Positions 41,885 to 53,201 of a stretch of DNA of 64,000 nucleotides are shown here, in pieces. The notes under the pieces are model-generated. The model saw nothing but the letters and a program-made list of their open reading frames with translations. It did not search any database and had not been told where the DNA came from. Every line of letters begins with the position of its first letter. Within the stretch, counting starts at the first letter, position 1. The DNA comes from Allocoprococcus comes (lineage in GTDB: Bacteria; Bacillota; Clostridia; Lachnospirales; Lachnospiraceae). Location of the stretch: NCBI RefSeq assembly GCF_013300725.1, contig NZ_JAAIMM010000011.1, positions 1 to 64,000 of the forward strand, read 5' to 3'. A program made the translations under genes and the position numbers.

Positions 41885-43054
41885 CTATTTTGCCAGCCAG
41901 TCCATTGCAATCTTCGCATACATGGCTGCGCCAAGCGGTAATGCTTTTTCATTAAACAGAATCTTCGGATTATGCTGTCCTTTCCATTTACTCTGATCTT
42001 CCACTCCGGCTCCGATAACAAAATAACTTGCCGGTACTTTTGCTGAAATCACTGCAAAGTCTTCGGATCCCATGACATGGAATCCACCGTTAATCGTTGT
42101 TCCCGGATTCTCAAGAGACTCAACACTTTTAATATAATCTGCATTCAGTTCTTCATTGCAAGTCACACTCGGAACATTGCTGAGTTCTTCAATTTCACAA
42201 GTAGTACGATAAGCTGCTGCAACAGCCGGAACAATTTCATTGATCCTCCGGATCAGCATCGTCCTTACTTCTTCATTAAATGTCCTTAGTGTTCCCTGAA
42301 GCACGCAGCGCTCCGGAATTACATTTGCTGCATTGCCAGCTGTAAACTGTCCAATCGTAAGTGCTGCCTCTGCTGATGGTGGACATTCCCTGGCGATCAG
42401 TGCCTGAAGAGCATGATAAACTTCTACACCAGCGTTGATCGGATCAATACAGCCCTCCGGTGCAGAACCGTGTCCGCCACGTCCTGTAAGGGTGATTTTA
42501 AAGCCATATACAGACGCCATGGCTTCCACACCATATCCAATCGTTCCATATGGAATTGCCGCAAATACATGCGCTGCAAAGGCAGCATCTACATGCGGAT
42601 TCTCCAGGACTCCTGCTTCCACTGCTGCTTTCGCTCCGCGGAAAGTTTCCTCACCTGGCTGGAACAATAATTTGACTACGCCCGGCAGTTCTTCTTCATG
42701 TGCCTTTAAAATTTTTGCCGCTCCAAGAAGGATCGTAGCGTGCAGATCGTGTCCACATCCATGCATGCATCCGTTCTTTGATGCAAATTCAAGTCCCGTT
42801 TCCTCTTCTACCGGAAGCGCGTCCATATCACTTCTAAGAAGAAAACATTTATCCCCTTTTCCGATCTGTGCGATAATCACTGAACCCTCAGGAAATACCT
42901 TGTATTCTACATTCATCTCATCCAGACGTTTACTGATATATTCCACAGTCTTTGGAAGCTCCAGATCCGTCTCCGGAATCTGATGAAGATCCCTTCTCCA
43001 TTTCACAAGCAGATCATTGATCTCATTCGATTCTTCTAAAATTTTATGTGCCAT
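41885..43054 (-). CDS. M20D-family amidohydrolase
   Basis: The 389-residue zinc hydrolase resembles hippurate/N-acyl-amino acid hydrolases. Key segments are RRDLHQIPE, LLRSDMDALPVEEETG, MHGCGHDLHATILLG, FQPGEETFRGA, the lid GRGGHGSAPEGCIDPI and the late GFHVMGSEDFA. It should split N-acyl amino acids or related amides. I chose the ATG at 43054 because AAAGGAGG lies 9 nt upstream; the earlier ATG at 43063 touches the SD. It is a single-gene unit and a third M20 enzyme in this window, separate from the 23.9-26.3 kb pair. Confidence 0.92.
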   Translation of the reverse strand: MAHKILEESNEINDLLVKWRRDLHQIPETDLELPKTVEYISKRLDEMNVEYKVFPEGSVIIAQIGKGDKCFLLRSDMDALPVEEETGLEFASKNGCMHGCGHDLHATILLGAAKILKAHEEELPGVVKLLFQPGEETFRGAKAAVEAGVLENPHVDAAFAAHVFAAIPYGTIGYGVEAMASVYGFKITLTGRGGHGSAPEGCIDPINAGVEVYHALQALIARECPPSAEAALTIGQFTAGNAANVIPERCVLQGTLRTFNEEVRTMLIRRINEIVPAVAAAYRTTCEIEELSNVPSVTCNEELNADYIKSVESLENPGTTINGGFHVMGSEDFAVISAKVPASYFVIGAGVEDQSKWKGQHNPKILFNEKALPLGAAMYAKIAMDWLAK

Positions 43055-43113
43055 ATATCCCATCCTCCTTTTATTTCAACTACCTTTATTATAGAATTTC
43101 GTTATAAAAAAAG

Positions 43114-43172
43114 AAATGAACATTTCTTCACTTTAACAGGCAATTCTGTCTTATGTGAAAAAATGTTCATTT
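43114..43172 (-). terminator. Terminator of the hisS-aspS transcript
   Basis: An 18-nt stem with two mismatches (AAATGAACATT.../...AATGTTCATTT) around a 23-nt loop, followed by CTTTTTTTAT on the minus strand. Confidence 0.7.
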
Positions 43173-43193
43173 TAAAAAATTGAATTATAAAAT

Positions 43194-44993
<1,800 letters not shown>

Positions 44994-45023
44994 TCTAATT
45001 TATCCTCCTGCGTTTCTCTTTCC

Positions 45024-46289
45024 TTATAAATCCATAACGGAATCTTTGTAGCAGTCTGTGATATCTTCATATCCTTCTGCGATCAGCTGATCCTTCTGGA
45101 ATTTCTTGTTCTTCTTCATATTGACCACCAGAACCTGTTTCCCGGCTGCGCGGTCAGCTTTTGCCATCTCAAGTACTTTGAGGATGCCTTCCTTGTGCAT
45201 ATTCTTTTCAAGAAGATATGCTTTTTTCTGGCGCTTGGAAGGAATCTCATATCCATTTTCCAGAAGCAGCATGACAATACGCTCAAATCCGATTGAGAAT
45301 CCACATGCCGGTGTGTCCTGCCCTGTGAATTTACCGATCATCTTATCGTAACGTCCGCCACCTGCAACAGAGCCGCCGAATTCATCCATCGTTACTTCAA
45401 AAATGGTTCCTGTATAGTAAGATTGTCCACGTACCAGCGTCGGATCAAATTTTACTTTGAAATCTGCCTCTTTTGCACTTTCTACGCTGGAAATGATCAT
45501 TTCCATGCTGTCAGCTGTCTTCTCATCAAGGAATCCTGCCAGCTTTTCTTTGCAGAAACGGATTCCGTCAACATCCGGGCTGATCTCATCAAAGAGTCCA
45601 AGATAAGTATCTACATTTTCTTTTGTATAACCCATCTCAACCAGTTCTTCGCCTACACCTTCTTTGCCGATCTTATCCATCTTATCAAGGATGATAAATA
45701 CTTCGTCGAAATCTTCTTCCTTAAATCCACTGAATGCAGCCATCGCCTTTAAGATATTACGGTCATTGATACATACCGTAAAATTGTGGAAGTCCATCTT
45801 TCCAAGCATGGTCGTGGTTGCAAGGATCAGTTCGATCTCTGCAAGATTACCCGGCTCACCTAAAATATCGATATCGCACTGCATGAACTGACGGAAACGT
45901 CCTCTCTGTGGACGGTCTGCTCTCCATACATTGCCAATCTGAAGTGCCTTAAACGGTGACGGCAGTTCATTTGCATGATTTGCATAGTATCTTGCAAGCG
46001 GAACTGTCAGGTCATAACGAAGTCCTCCGTCTACCAGATCGATCTCTTCTTTTGCCTCAGCAATTTTCAGTTTTTCCCCTCTCTTCAGAATCTTGAAGAT
46101 CAGTTTTTCATTGTCACCGCCCTGTTTGCTGCACAGGTTCTCAATGTGTTCCACACACGGTGTCTCTATGGAAGTAAATCCAAATGTCTTATAGGTATCC
46201 TTGATCATCTGGATCACATAATCTCTGATTTCCATTTCTTTCGGGAGCATGTCTTTCATGCCGGTAACCGGTTTTTTCTTTAATGCCAT
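45024..46289 (-). CDS. hisS: Histidyl-tRNA synthetase
   Basis: The 421-residue class II synthetase has motif 1 near KTFGFTSIETPCVEH, motif 2 (WRADRPQRGRFRQFMQCD), the histidine A-loop (LVRGQSYYTGTIFEV) and motif 3 (GFSIGFERIVMLL). The C-terminal anticodon domain is present. I place the start at 46289: AAAGGAG lies 7 nt upstream, whereas the ATG at 46295 is only 1-2 nt from it. The start overlaps the end of hemZ by 10 nt, so hemZ-hisS-aspS form one coupled unit. Confidence 0.95.
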   Translation of the reverse strand: MALKKKPVTGMKDMLPKEMEIRDYVIQMIKDTYKTFGFTSIETPCVEHIENLCSKQGGDNEKLIFKILKRGEKLKIAEAKEEIDLVDGGLRYDLTVPLARYYANHANELPSPFKALQIGNVWRADRPQRGRFRQFMQCDIDILGEPGNLAEIELILATTTMLGKMDFHNFTVCINDRNILKAMAAFSGFKEEDFDEVFIILDKMDKIGKEGVGEELVEMGYTKENVDTYLGLFDEISPDVDGIRFCKEKLAGFLDEKTADSMEMIISSVESAKEADFKVKFDPTLVRGQSYYTGTIFEVTMDEFGGSVAGGGRYDKMIGKFTGQDTPACGFSIGFERIVMLLLENGYEIPSKRQKKAYLLEKNMHKEGILKVLEMAKADRAAGKQVLVVNMKKNKKFQKDQLIAEGYEDITDCYKDSVMDL

Positions 46290-47779
46290 AACCATTCTCC
46301 TTTTCGCTCTATCATCTCATCGATACGGGAAATATATTCTCCCACATCCCTGACATTTTCTATTCTTATCAGATTCGTCATCCGCCCGTTTTTACTTCCA
46401 GGCGCCGGAATCTCATACGGAAGCACCACCTTAGTCGATGCGCCTGCACCGGCAGCAACGATGGACTGCTTTTCCTCCATAATCAGTATATTGTAAATTC
46501 CCGCTTTGTCAACCTTTGCGTAACCTACATTTTCAAAATTTCCTGCAATATTCTTCTGTCTGTAGAGATAATACGGATAAAGCCCCATCTCACCGGCCGC
46601 CTTACGTGCCATATCGATCATCTCTTCCAGCTCTCTTGCCATCTGTTTGTAATTCTGTTTTTCTGCGCTTGCAGCCCGTTCGCGTGTCAGTCTCGAACCA
46701 TGTTTCATTGCAAGTGCATGGACCGTCAAACTGTCCGGTGCAAGCTCTTTGATCTGGCGAAGAGTATCTTCCATCTCCTCCGGATGTTCTCCCGGAAGCC
46801 CTGCGATCAGATCCATATTGATATTGTCAAATCCCAGTTCTCTTGCCAGATGGAAAATGCGGACTACATCCTCCACTGTGTGACGTCTTCCGATCACATC
46901 CAGTGTCTTCTGCTGCATGGTCTGCGGATTGATAGAAATTCTGCCAACTCCATGCTTTCGGATCACTCGCAGCTTGTCCTCAGTAATGCTGTCCGGTCTT
47001 CCGGCTTCAATCGTATATTCTTTCAGATGTTCAAAAGAAAAATGTTCTTCCAGAAAACTCAAAACCCGGTCCATCTGCTGTGCACCCAGGGTTGTCGGCG
47101 TACCGCCTCCCATATAAATCGCATTAAGATGCTTTTCTTTTGAAACCTCCGCAATAAATGCAAGCTCTTTTAAAAGTGCATCTACATATTCATCCATCCG
47201 GTCCTGCCATTTTGCAACCGGATAAGAAGTAAAGGAGCAGTAACTGCAGGTTGTCGGGCAGAACGGAATTCCGATATAAAGGCTATATCCATTTTCATAA
47301 TCCAGCTTGTCAAGCTGGGCTTTTTCCCGCTTTGCGATCTCAATACCAAGCCTTGCTTTCTTCATGCTTACCACATAGGTATCATGCATATACCGTATGA
47401 TTTCTTCCTCAGAAGAACCTTCCTCCAGTCTTTCCATGATCATCTTTGTGGGGCGGACACCTGTCATATTCCCCCATGCATGTTCTTCTCCGGTCTTTTT
47501 GACCAGGGTCTGATATAATTTTTTATTGATATAACGCTTTTGTTCTCTTTTTTCGCTGATGTCTGCGATTTCAGCCTCCCTGCAACGAAAAAAGGTCCAC
47601 CGGACCTTTTTATCACATGCCTGCTCTTCCAGATCCGGTTCCTCTTCTGCGGTCATCTCGATCAGAAGTTCCTGCTCTGGATCTACCTTCTGGCTGATCT
47701 CGGCATCAGGAAGAAATGACTTTACGATATGATACATGTCGTAGGTGAAACGTTCATTTTTACAGCTGATCCGAATCAT
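46280..47779 (-). CDS. hemZ: Coproporphyrinogen dehydrogenase-like radical SAM protein HemZ
   Basis: The 499-residue protein has an N-terminal ~160-residue extension typical of HemZ, then a radical SAM core. The core has GIPFCPTTCSYCSFTSY (CxxxCxxC), GGGTPTTLG, SINPQTMQQKTLDVIGR and the HemN-like C-terminal part. In Bacillus HemZ is linked to anaerobic coproporphyrinogen oxidation. Many Clostridia without full heme synthesis keep it, so its true role here (heme enzyme or heme chaperone-like) is open. It is followed by hisS with overlap and preceded by the MBL gene at 12 nt. Confidence 0.9.
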   Translation of the reverse strand: MIRISCKNERFTYDMYHIVKSFLPDAEISQKVDPEQELLIEMTAEEEPDLEEQACDKKVRWTFFRCREAEIADISEKREQKRYINKKLYQTLVKKTGEEHAWGNMTGVRPTKMIMERLEEGSSEEEIIRYMHDTYVVSMKKARLGIEIAKREKAQLDKLDYENGYSLYIGIPFCPTTCSYCSFTSYPVAKWQDRMDEYVDALLKELAFIAEVSKEKHLNAIYMGGGTPTTLGAQQMDRVLSFLEEHFSFEHLKEYTIEAGRPDSITEDKLRVIRKHGVGRISINPQTMQQKTLDVIGRRHTVEDVVRIFHLARELGFDNINMDLIAGLPGEHPEEMEDTLRQIKELAPDSLTVHALAMKHGSRLTRERAASAEKQNYKQMARELEEMIDMARKAAGEMGLYPYYLYRQKNIAGNFENVGYAKVDKAGIYNILIMEEKQSIVAAGAGASTKVVLPYEIPAPGSKNGRMTNLIRIENVRDVGEYISRIDEMIERKGEWLWH

Positions 47780-47791
47780 TTTTCTGCTCCT

Positions 47792-48415
47792 CTACACATA
47801 CGGGTTGTTCACTTTTTCGTTGCCAATCGTTGTTGCGCCCATATGTCCCGGGAATACCTTTGTTTCATCCGGAAGCAGGAACAGCTTTTCCTTGATCGAA
47901 CGAATCAGTGCAGAAGTGCTGCTGGTTGCAAAATCACTTCTTCCGACTGAACAACAGAACAATGTATCTCCACTGAAAAGTACTCCCTCTTTTTCTACAT
48001 AGTAGCATACGCCGCCCTGGGTATGTCCCGGTGTATGGATCACCCGGAAATCTTCTCCGATCAGATGAAGCACATCTCCATCATGGATCACTTCTCCACC
48101 CGGGTAGCTGTAGCCATTTGTATATACCGTTGACTCATTCATAGACGGTGTGTGAAGAAGCTCCAGATCGGATTCTTCTACATAAACCGGCATTTTCCCA
48201 TACCGGTCGATCACTTTATCGATTCCCATGATATGATCAAAATGCGCATGAGTCAGAAGAATTGCCTTAATTACAAGCTCTTCCTCTTCGATATAACCGA
48301 TCATCGCTTTTGACAGGTTTGCCGGATCAACGATCACGGTCTCTTTTGTTTCTTCATTGGTAACAATGTAACAATTGGTACTGATAATTCCTGTTACAAA
48401 TTTTTCGATTTTCAT
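47792..48415 (-). CDS. MBL-fold hydrolase, glyoxalase II-like (YqgX type)
   Basis: The 207-residue metallo-beta-lactamase fold protein has LLTHAHFDHIMG (HxHxDH metal motif), the second-site PGHTQGGVCYY, FSGDTLFCCSVGR and FPGHMGATT. All zinc/iron ligands are present. Such proteins hydrolyse thioesters or bacillithiol/glutathione-type adducts, but the substrate is not known. It lies 6 nt after relA, a frequent neighbour pair in Firmicutes. Confidence 0.9.
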   Translation of the reverse strand: MKIEKFVTGIISTNCYIVTNEETKETVIVDPANLSKAMIGYIEEEELVIKAILLTHAHFDHIMGIDKVIDRYGKMPVYVEESDLELLHTPSMNESTVYTNGYSYPGGEVIHDGDVLHLIGEDFRVIHTPGHTQGGVCYYVEKEGVLFSGDTLFCCSVGRSDFATSSTSALIRSIKEKLFLLPDETKVFPGHMGATTIGNEKVNNPYV

Positions 48416-48421
48416 TTCTTT

Positions 48422-50746
48422 TTACCCCACTGCTCGTTCTATATCCAGCACGCCGACGATCTGCCGGAGCTTTCCGATCACTTTTCCAAGCTCCTCTCTT
48501 CCCCGGACAATAAATCCGGCTTCGATTGTTGCTGTTCCCTGTTTGCTGGTTCTTACATTCATAGACTTCACATCAATATTCATCTCCGTGAACACCTTGG
48601 ACATATCCATCAGAAGTCCCTGCCTGTCATTTGCATACATCTTGATCTCAGCCAGATAGCTTCCGGTATCTGTACCTTCCTCCGGTTTTTCCCATTCTGC
48701 CGGGATCAGACGCGCTCTTTCCGCTTCTGACAGATGAATGATATTGACACAGTCCGTCCGGTGGATCGACATTCCGCGTCCACGGGTGATAAAGCCAACG
48801 ATCTCATCTCCCGGCACCGGATTGCAGCATCTGGAAAAACGCACTGCCATATCGTCGATTCCCTTGACCACAATACCACTCTTGGATCTGGTGATATGCA
48901 CCTTGTTCTTTGCCGCTTCCGCAACCTTTTCCAGAACACTTTCGTCGGTCAGTTCTTTTCGGTGATCCTTACTGTATTCTTCCGCAAGACGGTTGACAAT
49001 CTGCCCTTCCTTCAATCCACCATGCCCAAGTGCTGCAAGGATCGAATCCCAGTCCTTAAAGCCGTACTTTTCCTGCACGATCTGCATATATTTCGGTTTC
49101 ATCAGATCCGAGAGTACAAATCCTTTTGCCTTACAGTAAATGGCGAGCATTTCCTTACCACGTACAATATTTTCTTCTTTGAATTCTTTCTTAAACCACT
49201 GGTTGATCTTGTTCTTCGCCTGGGTACTCTTGACGATACTCAGCCAGTCACGGCTCGGTCCTTTGGAGTTCTGCGAAGTCAGGATCTCGATTCGATCCCC
49301 GTTCTGGATCTTGTAATCGATATTGACCAGCTTGCCATTGACTCTGGCACCTACCATCTTGTTGCCGACTGCAGTATGGATCGCATAGGCAAAGTCAACC
49401 GGCGTAGAACCGTTCGGCAAATTCTTGACATCTCCGTTCGGTGTAAAACAGTATACATCCTCTGCAAAAAGATCCAGATCTCCTTTCAGAAGATTCAGAA
49501 ATTCCCGGTTGTCTGACATGTCTCGCTGCCATTCCAGGATCTGACGAAGCCAGCTCAGTTTCTCTTCTTCCTTCGCTTCAACGCTCTTCTTTCCATCCTC
49601 GGACTCTTTATATTTCCAATGTGCCGCAATACCGTATTCAGCAGTTTTATGCATCTCTTTTGTACGGATCTGGATCTCAAACGGCTGACCGATCGAGCTC
49701 ATCAGAGTTGTATGCAGAGACTGGTACATATTTGCCTTCGGCATTGCGATATAGTCTTTAAAGCGTCCCGGTACCGGTGTATACATCTCATGGATAACTC
49801 CAAGCGCCGCATAACAGTCTTTTACAGAATCTACGATAATACGGACTGCAAACAGATCATAGATCTGATCCACCGTCTTATCCTGGTTCACCATCTTTTT
49901 GTAAATACTGAAAAAATGCTTCACGCGTCCGTTCACTTCTGCATCAATGTTCGCATTCTTCATATGTGTGGAAACCTCATCCACAATCTGCTGGACAAAT
50001 TCTTCCCTTTCCGTCTTCCTTGCATTGATCTGCCTTACCAGATCGTTAAAGACCTCCGGCTGGGAATATTTGAGTGCCAGATCATCCAGCTCTGTCTTGA
50101 TCTTGGAAATACCAAGCCGCTGTGCGATCGGAGCATAGATATCCATGGTTTCTTTTGCTTTTTCCAGCTGCTTCTCCGGTCGCATATACTGCAGGGTACG
50201 CATATTGTGCAGACGGTCGGCAAGCTTGATGATGATAACACGGATGTCCTTTGCCATCGCAAGGAACATCTTACGAAGATTCTCAGCCTGCACCTCCAGC
50301 TTATCTGCTGAATAGGAAAGCTGTCCCAGCTTTGTGACACCGTCTACCAGAAGCGCCACCTCATCTCCGAATTCCTGACGGATCTCTTCGTCCGTCATCA
50401 CCGTGTCTTCAACCACATCATGAAGGATGCCGGCAACGATCGTCTCTTTGTCCATCTCCAGCTGTGCCAGAATGATTCCAACCCACAGAGGATGGATAAT
50501 ATACTGCTCTCCGGATTTCCGTGTCTGCCCTTTGTGTGCATCTCTTGCAATGTGATATGCTTTTTCGATCATAGAGACGTCCGCCGAAGGATGGTACTTT
50601 CTGACTCGCTCGATCAGACTTTTATAGAGCAGTTCCGGATTCTGATAATCTTCCACATCCTTTACCGCATGACCATCTACGATCTCCAGTTTTTTATGTG
50701 TTGGTTCGATCAGCATCTCCTGCTGGATTCCGATATCATCTGCCAT
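48422..50746 (-). CDS. relA: Bifunctional (p)ppGpp synthetase/hydrolase
   Basis: The 774-residue RSH protein controls the stringent response. The HD hydrolase domain (about 55-205) is intact: IIHPLWVGIILAQL and GILHDVVEDT. The synthetase domain (about 240-370; IDSVKDCYAALGVIHE and YIAMPKANMYQSLHT) follows. TGS (VYCFTPNGDVKNLPNGSTP), a zinc-finger region (RFSRCCNPVPGDEIVGF) and a C-terminal ACT domain complete the standard layout. It should make and degrade ppGpp according to ribosome and tRNA status. Next to apt, recJ and the MBL gene, a common Firmicute order. Confidence 0.96.
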   Translation of the reverse strand: MADDIGIQQEMLIEPTHKKLEIVDGHAVKDVEDYQNPELLYKSLIERVRKYHPSADVSMIEKAYHIARDAHKGQTRKSGEQYIIHPLWVGIILAQLEMDKETIVAGILHDVVEDTVMTDEEIRQEFGDEVALLVDGVTKLGQLSYSADKLEVQAENLRKMFLAMAKDIRVIIIKLADRLHNMRTLQYMRPEKQLEKAKETMDIYAPIAQRLGISKIKTELDDLALKYSQPEVFNDLVRQINARKTEREEFVQQIVDEVSTHMKNANIDAEVNGRVKHFFSIYKKMVNQDKTVDQIYDLFAVRIIVDSVKDCYAALGVIHEMYTPVPGRFKDYIAMPKANMYQSLHTTLMSSIGQPFEIQIRTKEMHKTAEYGIAAHWKYKESEDGKKSVEAKEEEKLSWLRQILEWQRDMSDNREFLNLLKGDLDLFAEDVYCFTPNGDVKNLPNGSTPVDFAYAIHTAVGNKMVGARVNGKLVNIDYKIQNGDRIEILTSQNSKGPSRDWLSIVKSTQAKNKINQWFKKEFKEENIVRGKEMLAIYCKAKGFVLSDLMKPKYMQIVQEKYGFKDWDSILAALGHGGLKEGQIVNRLAEEYSKDHRKELTDESVLEKVAEAAKNKVHITRSKSGIVVKGIDDMAVRFSRCCNPVPGDEIVGFITRGRGMSIHRTDCVNIIHLSEAERARLIPAEWEKPEEGTDTGSYLAEIKMYANDRQGLLMDMSKVFTEMNIDVKSMNVRTSKQGTATIEAGFIVRGREELGKVIGKLRQIVGVLDIERAVG

Positions 50747-50765
50747 AGCCTTCCCTTCCTTCTCA

Positions 50766-51290
50766 TTAGTTTCCCGGATACTGGATCACCGAGTCTACTT
50801 TGTATCCTTTCAGTCTTTCCCGTCCTTTTAAGCCCATCAGTTCGATCAGGCAGAGAACTTCTACAACCTCACCGCCAAGTCCTTCGATCAGTTTGATCAT
50901 CGCTTCTGCCGTACCGCCTGTTGCCATCAGGTCGTCTACGATCACAACCTTGTCTCCCGGTTTGATCGAACGCTTGTGGATCTCGATCTCTGCACTTCCA
51001 TATTCCAGATCATACTTGATCGATGCTGTCTCGCAAGGAAGCTTTCCTTTTTTACGGATCGGCACAAATGCCTTATGCAGATTATATGCAATCGGCATTC
51101 CGAAAATAAATCCTCTGGACTCCGGCCCGATCACGATATTGAAATCCACACCGTCAAGCTTATCCTGCAGTTCCTGAATGGAAAGCTGAAGTCCCTCCGG
51201 ATCTTCGAGAATGCTGGTTACATCTCTGAAAATAATTCCTTTTTCCGGATAATCCGGAATGCTGACAACATATTCTTCAAGTTTTTTCAT
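50766..51290 (-). CDS. apt: Adenine phosphoribosyltransferase
   Basis: The 174-residue purine salvage enzyme makes AMP from adenine and PRPP. The PRPP-binding motif VVIVDDLMATGGTAEAM (about 121-137) is complete. N-terminal VSIPDYPEKGIIFRDVT and GPESRGFIFG are typical. It lies between recJ and relA with short gaps; SD GGTGGAGAA precedes the ATG. Confidence 0.96.
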   Translation of the reverse strand: MKKLEEYVVSIPDYPEKGIIFRDVTSILEDPEGLQLSIQELQDKLDGVDFNIVIGPESRGFIFGMPIAYNLHKAFVPIRKKGKLPCETASIKYDLEYGSAEIEIHKRSIKPGDKVVIVDDLMATGGTAEAMIKLIEGLGGEVVEVLCLIELMGLKGRERLKGYKVDSVIQYPGN

Positions 51291-51361
51291 CTTTCTTCTC
51301 CACCTTACCTACAAATATATACAATATCTATTAGTATAGCATAAAATTGCTGTTTTTCAAA

Positions 51362-53122
51362 TTATTTATAATTTTGGATCACAATCTGTGGTGTACGGAC
51401 TCCCTGATACTCATTGATATCCGGATAATAGGTAAATGCCATAACAATTCCATGCCCGTGTCCGCGCAGCAGACACTCACAGGCAATATCTCCAAATTTT
51501 TCACGCACATATTCCACAAAGGTATTCACATCTCCAAAATATATGGCATCCATCCTTGTACCGTGAAGATCCTTCACCTGCAGCTTCAGCACATTTTTAT
51601 TCTTACCAAGGATTCTCGCACTTTCCACCTGTACCTGTCTTTCCGCAAAGACCGGACGTGCATTTCCTTTGCCAAACGGTTCCAGAACCGCAAGCTCTCC
51701 GATAAATTTTTCATTGACACATTCAAACGGGAGCTGCATATCTATGGCAATCTTTTCATTCAGATCCTCTGGTGTGATCCCGGATTTTTCGTTGATCTCC
51801 TTACGGAACTGTTCCAGATTCTCCTCTGGCATGGAAAGACCTGCCGCCATCTTATGCCCGCCGAATTTTGACAACAGATGCTTTACACGGTTCAGTCCTT
51901 CATACATGTGCCATGTCTCGATCGATCTTCCTGAGCCCTTTAAACCTTCCGCACCCTTCGTCAGCACAAAGACCGGACGGTAATATTTTTCCCGGATCCT
52001 TCCTGCCACGATCCCGGCAAGGCTTTCATGACATTCCGGCAGGTAGACCACCAGCACGTCTGCATCCTTAAGTTCACTGTTCTCCACCTGGATAAACGCC
52101 TCTTCTACCGCCTGCGCCGTCATATCCTTCCGGCTGTCATTGAGTGCTTTCAGATCACCTGCCAGCAGATCCGCCTCCGCCACTTTCTTTGCCTCCAGAA
52201 GCTCCAGGGCACGCTTTGCCGTATCCAGTCTTCCACTGGCATTCATACACGGACCGATCACAAATCCAATGTGATACGGAGACAACTTATCTACATTCAC
52301 ACCAGTACATCCCATCAACGCCTTCAGGCCCAGATTCTCCGTCCGTTTCAGCATATCCAGTCCCTGTTTTACGAAAATACGGTTTTCGTCCACCAGATCC
52401 ATAACATCACCGATCGTTGCGATCGCCACATTTTCCATCAGATAATCTACATCTTCCGCATCCTTTCCCATAGCTTCCATCAGAGCCTCCACCAGCTTGT
52501 AAGCAACCGCAGCCCCGCACAGACCTTTGAACGGATAAGTACAGTCCTCCTGCTTCGGATCCACAACCGCATCTGCCTCCGGCAGAATATATCTTCGTTC
52601 CCCACCAATTTCCGTATATGGGACCTCATGATGATCCGTCACCACAACTGTCATTCCCATACTTTTTGCATAGGCGATCTCCTCTGCTGCCGCAATCCCG
52701 TTATCACAGGTAATGATCGTATCCACGTCGGCCTCCAGCGCCCGGTCGATCAGATTCCGGTTCAGGCCATACCCGTCCTTCATACGATCCGGAATGTCAC
52801 TGTCCACATCAGCTCCGAGCATCCGGAATCCCTCCAGAAGAATATAGGTCGACTGGATTCCATCAATATCATAGTCTCCGATGATCCTGATTTTTACATT
52901 TTCTTTTATCTTTTCTCCAAGAACCGCTACTGCCTTGTCCATATCCTTCATCAGCATTCCATCGTACAGATCGGCGATCGTACCGTTTAAATATTTCTCG
53001 ATCGCATCATCCCCGATCACATCCCGGTTTCTTATCAAAGAAGCCACTCGCGGACTGATATGGAATTTTTCACTGATATGCTGAAAATCCGCTCCTTTTC
53101 TCAGAAGTACCCAGTTCTCCAT
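51362..53122 (-). CDS. recJ: Single-stranded-DNA-specific exonuclease RecJ
   Basis: The 586-residue 5'-3' exonuclease acts in recombinational and base-excision repair. The DHH phosphoesterase core has IIGDYDIDGIQSTYIL, ITCDNGIAA and VTDHHEVP. The DHHA1 region carries KFGGHKMAAGLSM, with an OB-fold C-terminus. It is near the short end of RecJ sizes, lacking the long C-terminal domain found in Bacillus. It lies about 70 nt upstream of apt. Confidence 0.93.
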   Translation of the reverse strand: MENWVLLRKGADFQHISEKFHISPRVASLIRNRDVIGDDAIEKYLNGTIADLYDGMLMKDMDKAVAVLGEKIKENVKIRIIGDYDIDGIQSTYILLEGFRMLGADVDSDIPDRMKDGYGLNRNLIDRALEADVDTIITCDNGIAAAEEIAYAKSMGMTVVVTDHHEVPYTEIGGERRYILPEADAVVDPKQEDCTYPFKGLCGAAVAYKLVEALMEAMGKDAEDVDYLMENVAIATIGDVMDLVDENRIFVKQGLDMLKRTENLGLKALMGCTGVNVDKLSPYHIGFVIGPCMNASGRLDTAKRALELLEAKKVAEADLLAGDLKALNDSRKDMTAQAVEEAFIQVENSELKDADVLVVYLPECHESLAGIVAGRIREKYYRPVFVLTKGAEGLKGSGRSIETWHMYEGLNRVKHLLSKFGGHKMAAGLSMPEENLEQFRKEINEKSGITPEDLNEKIAIDMQLPFECVNEKFIGELAVLEPFGKGNARPVFAERQVQVESARILGKNKNVLKLQVKDLHGTRMDAIYFGDVNTFVEYVREKFGDIACECLLRGHGHGIVMAFTYYPDINEYQGVRTPQIVIQNYK

Positions 53123-53160
53123 CTTCTCTTTTCCTTTCTTTGGTAGTCAGATAATACAAA

Positions 53161-53189
53161 GATGCCGGAGGATTCTCCCCCGACACCTC
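53161..53189 (-). terminator. Possible terminator after secDF
   Basis: Stem GGTGTCGGGGG/CCTCCGGCATC with a 5-nt loop just past the secDF stop. The T-run is short (CTTTG), so readthrough into recJ is possible. Confidence 0.5.
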
Positions 53190-53201
53190 ATTTTCTGTCA
53201 G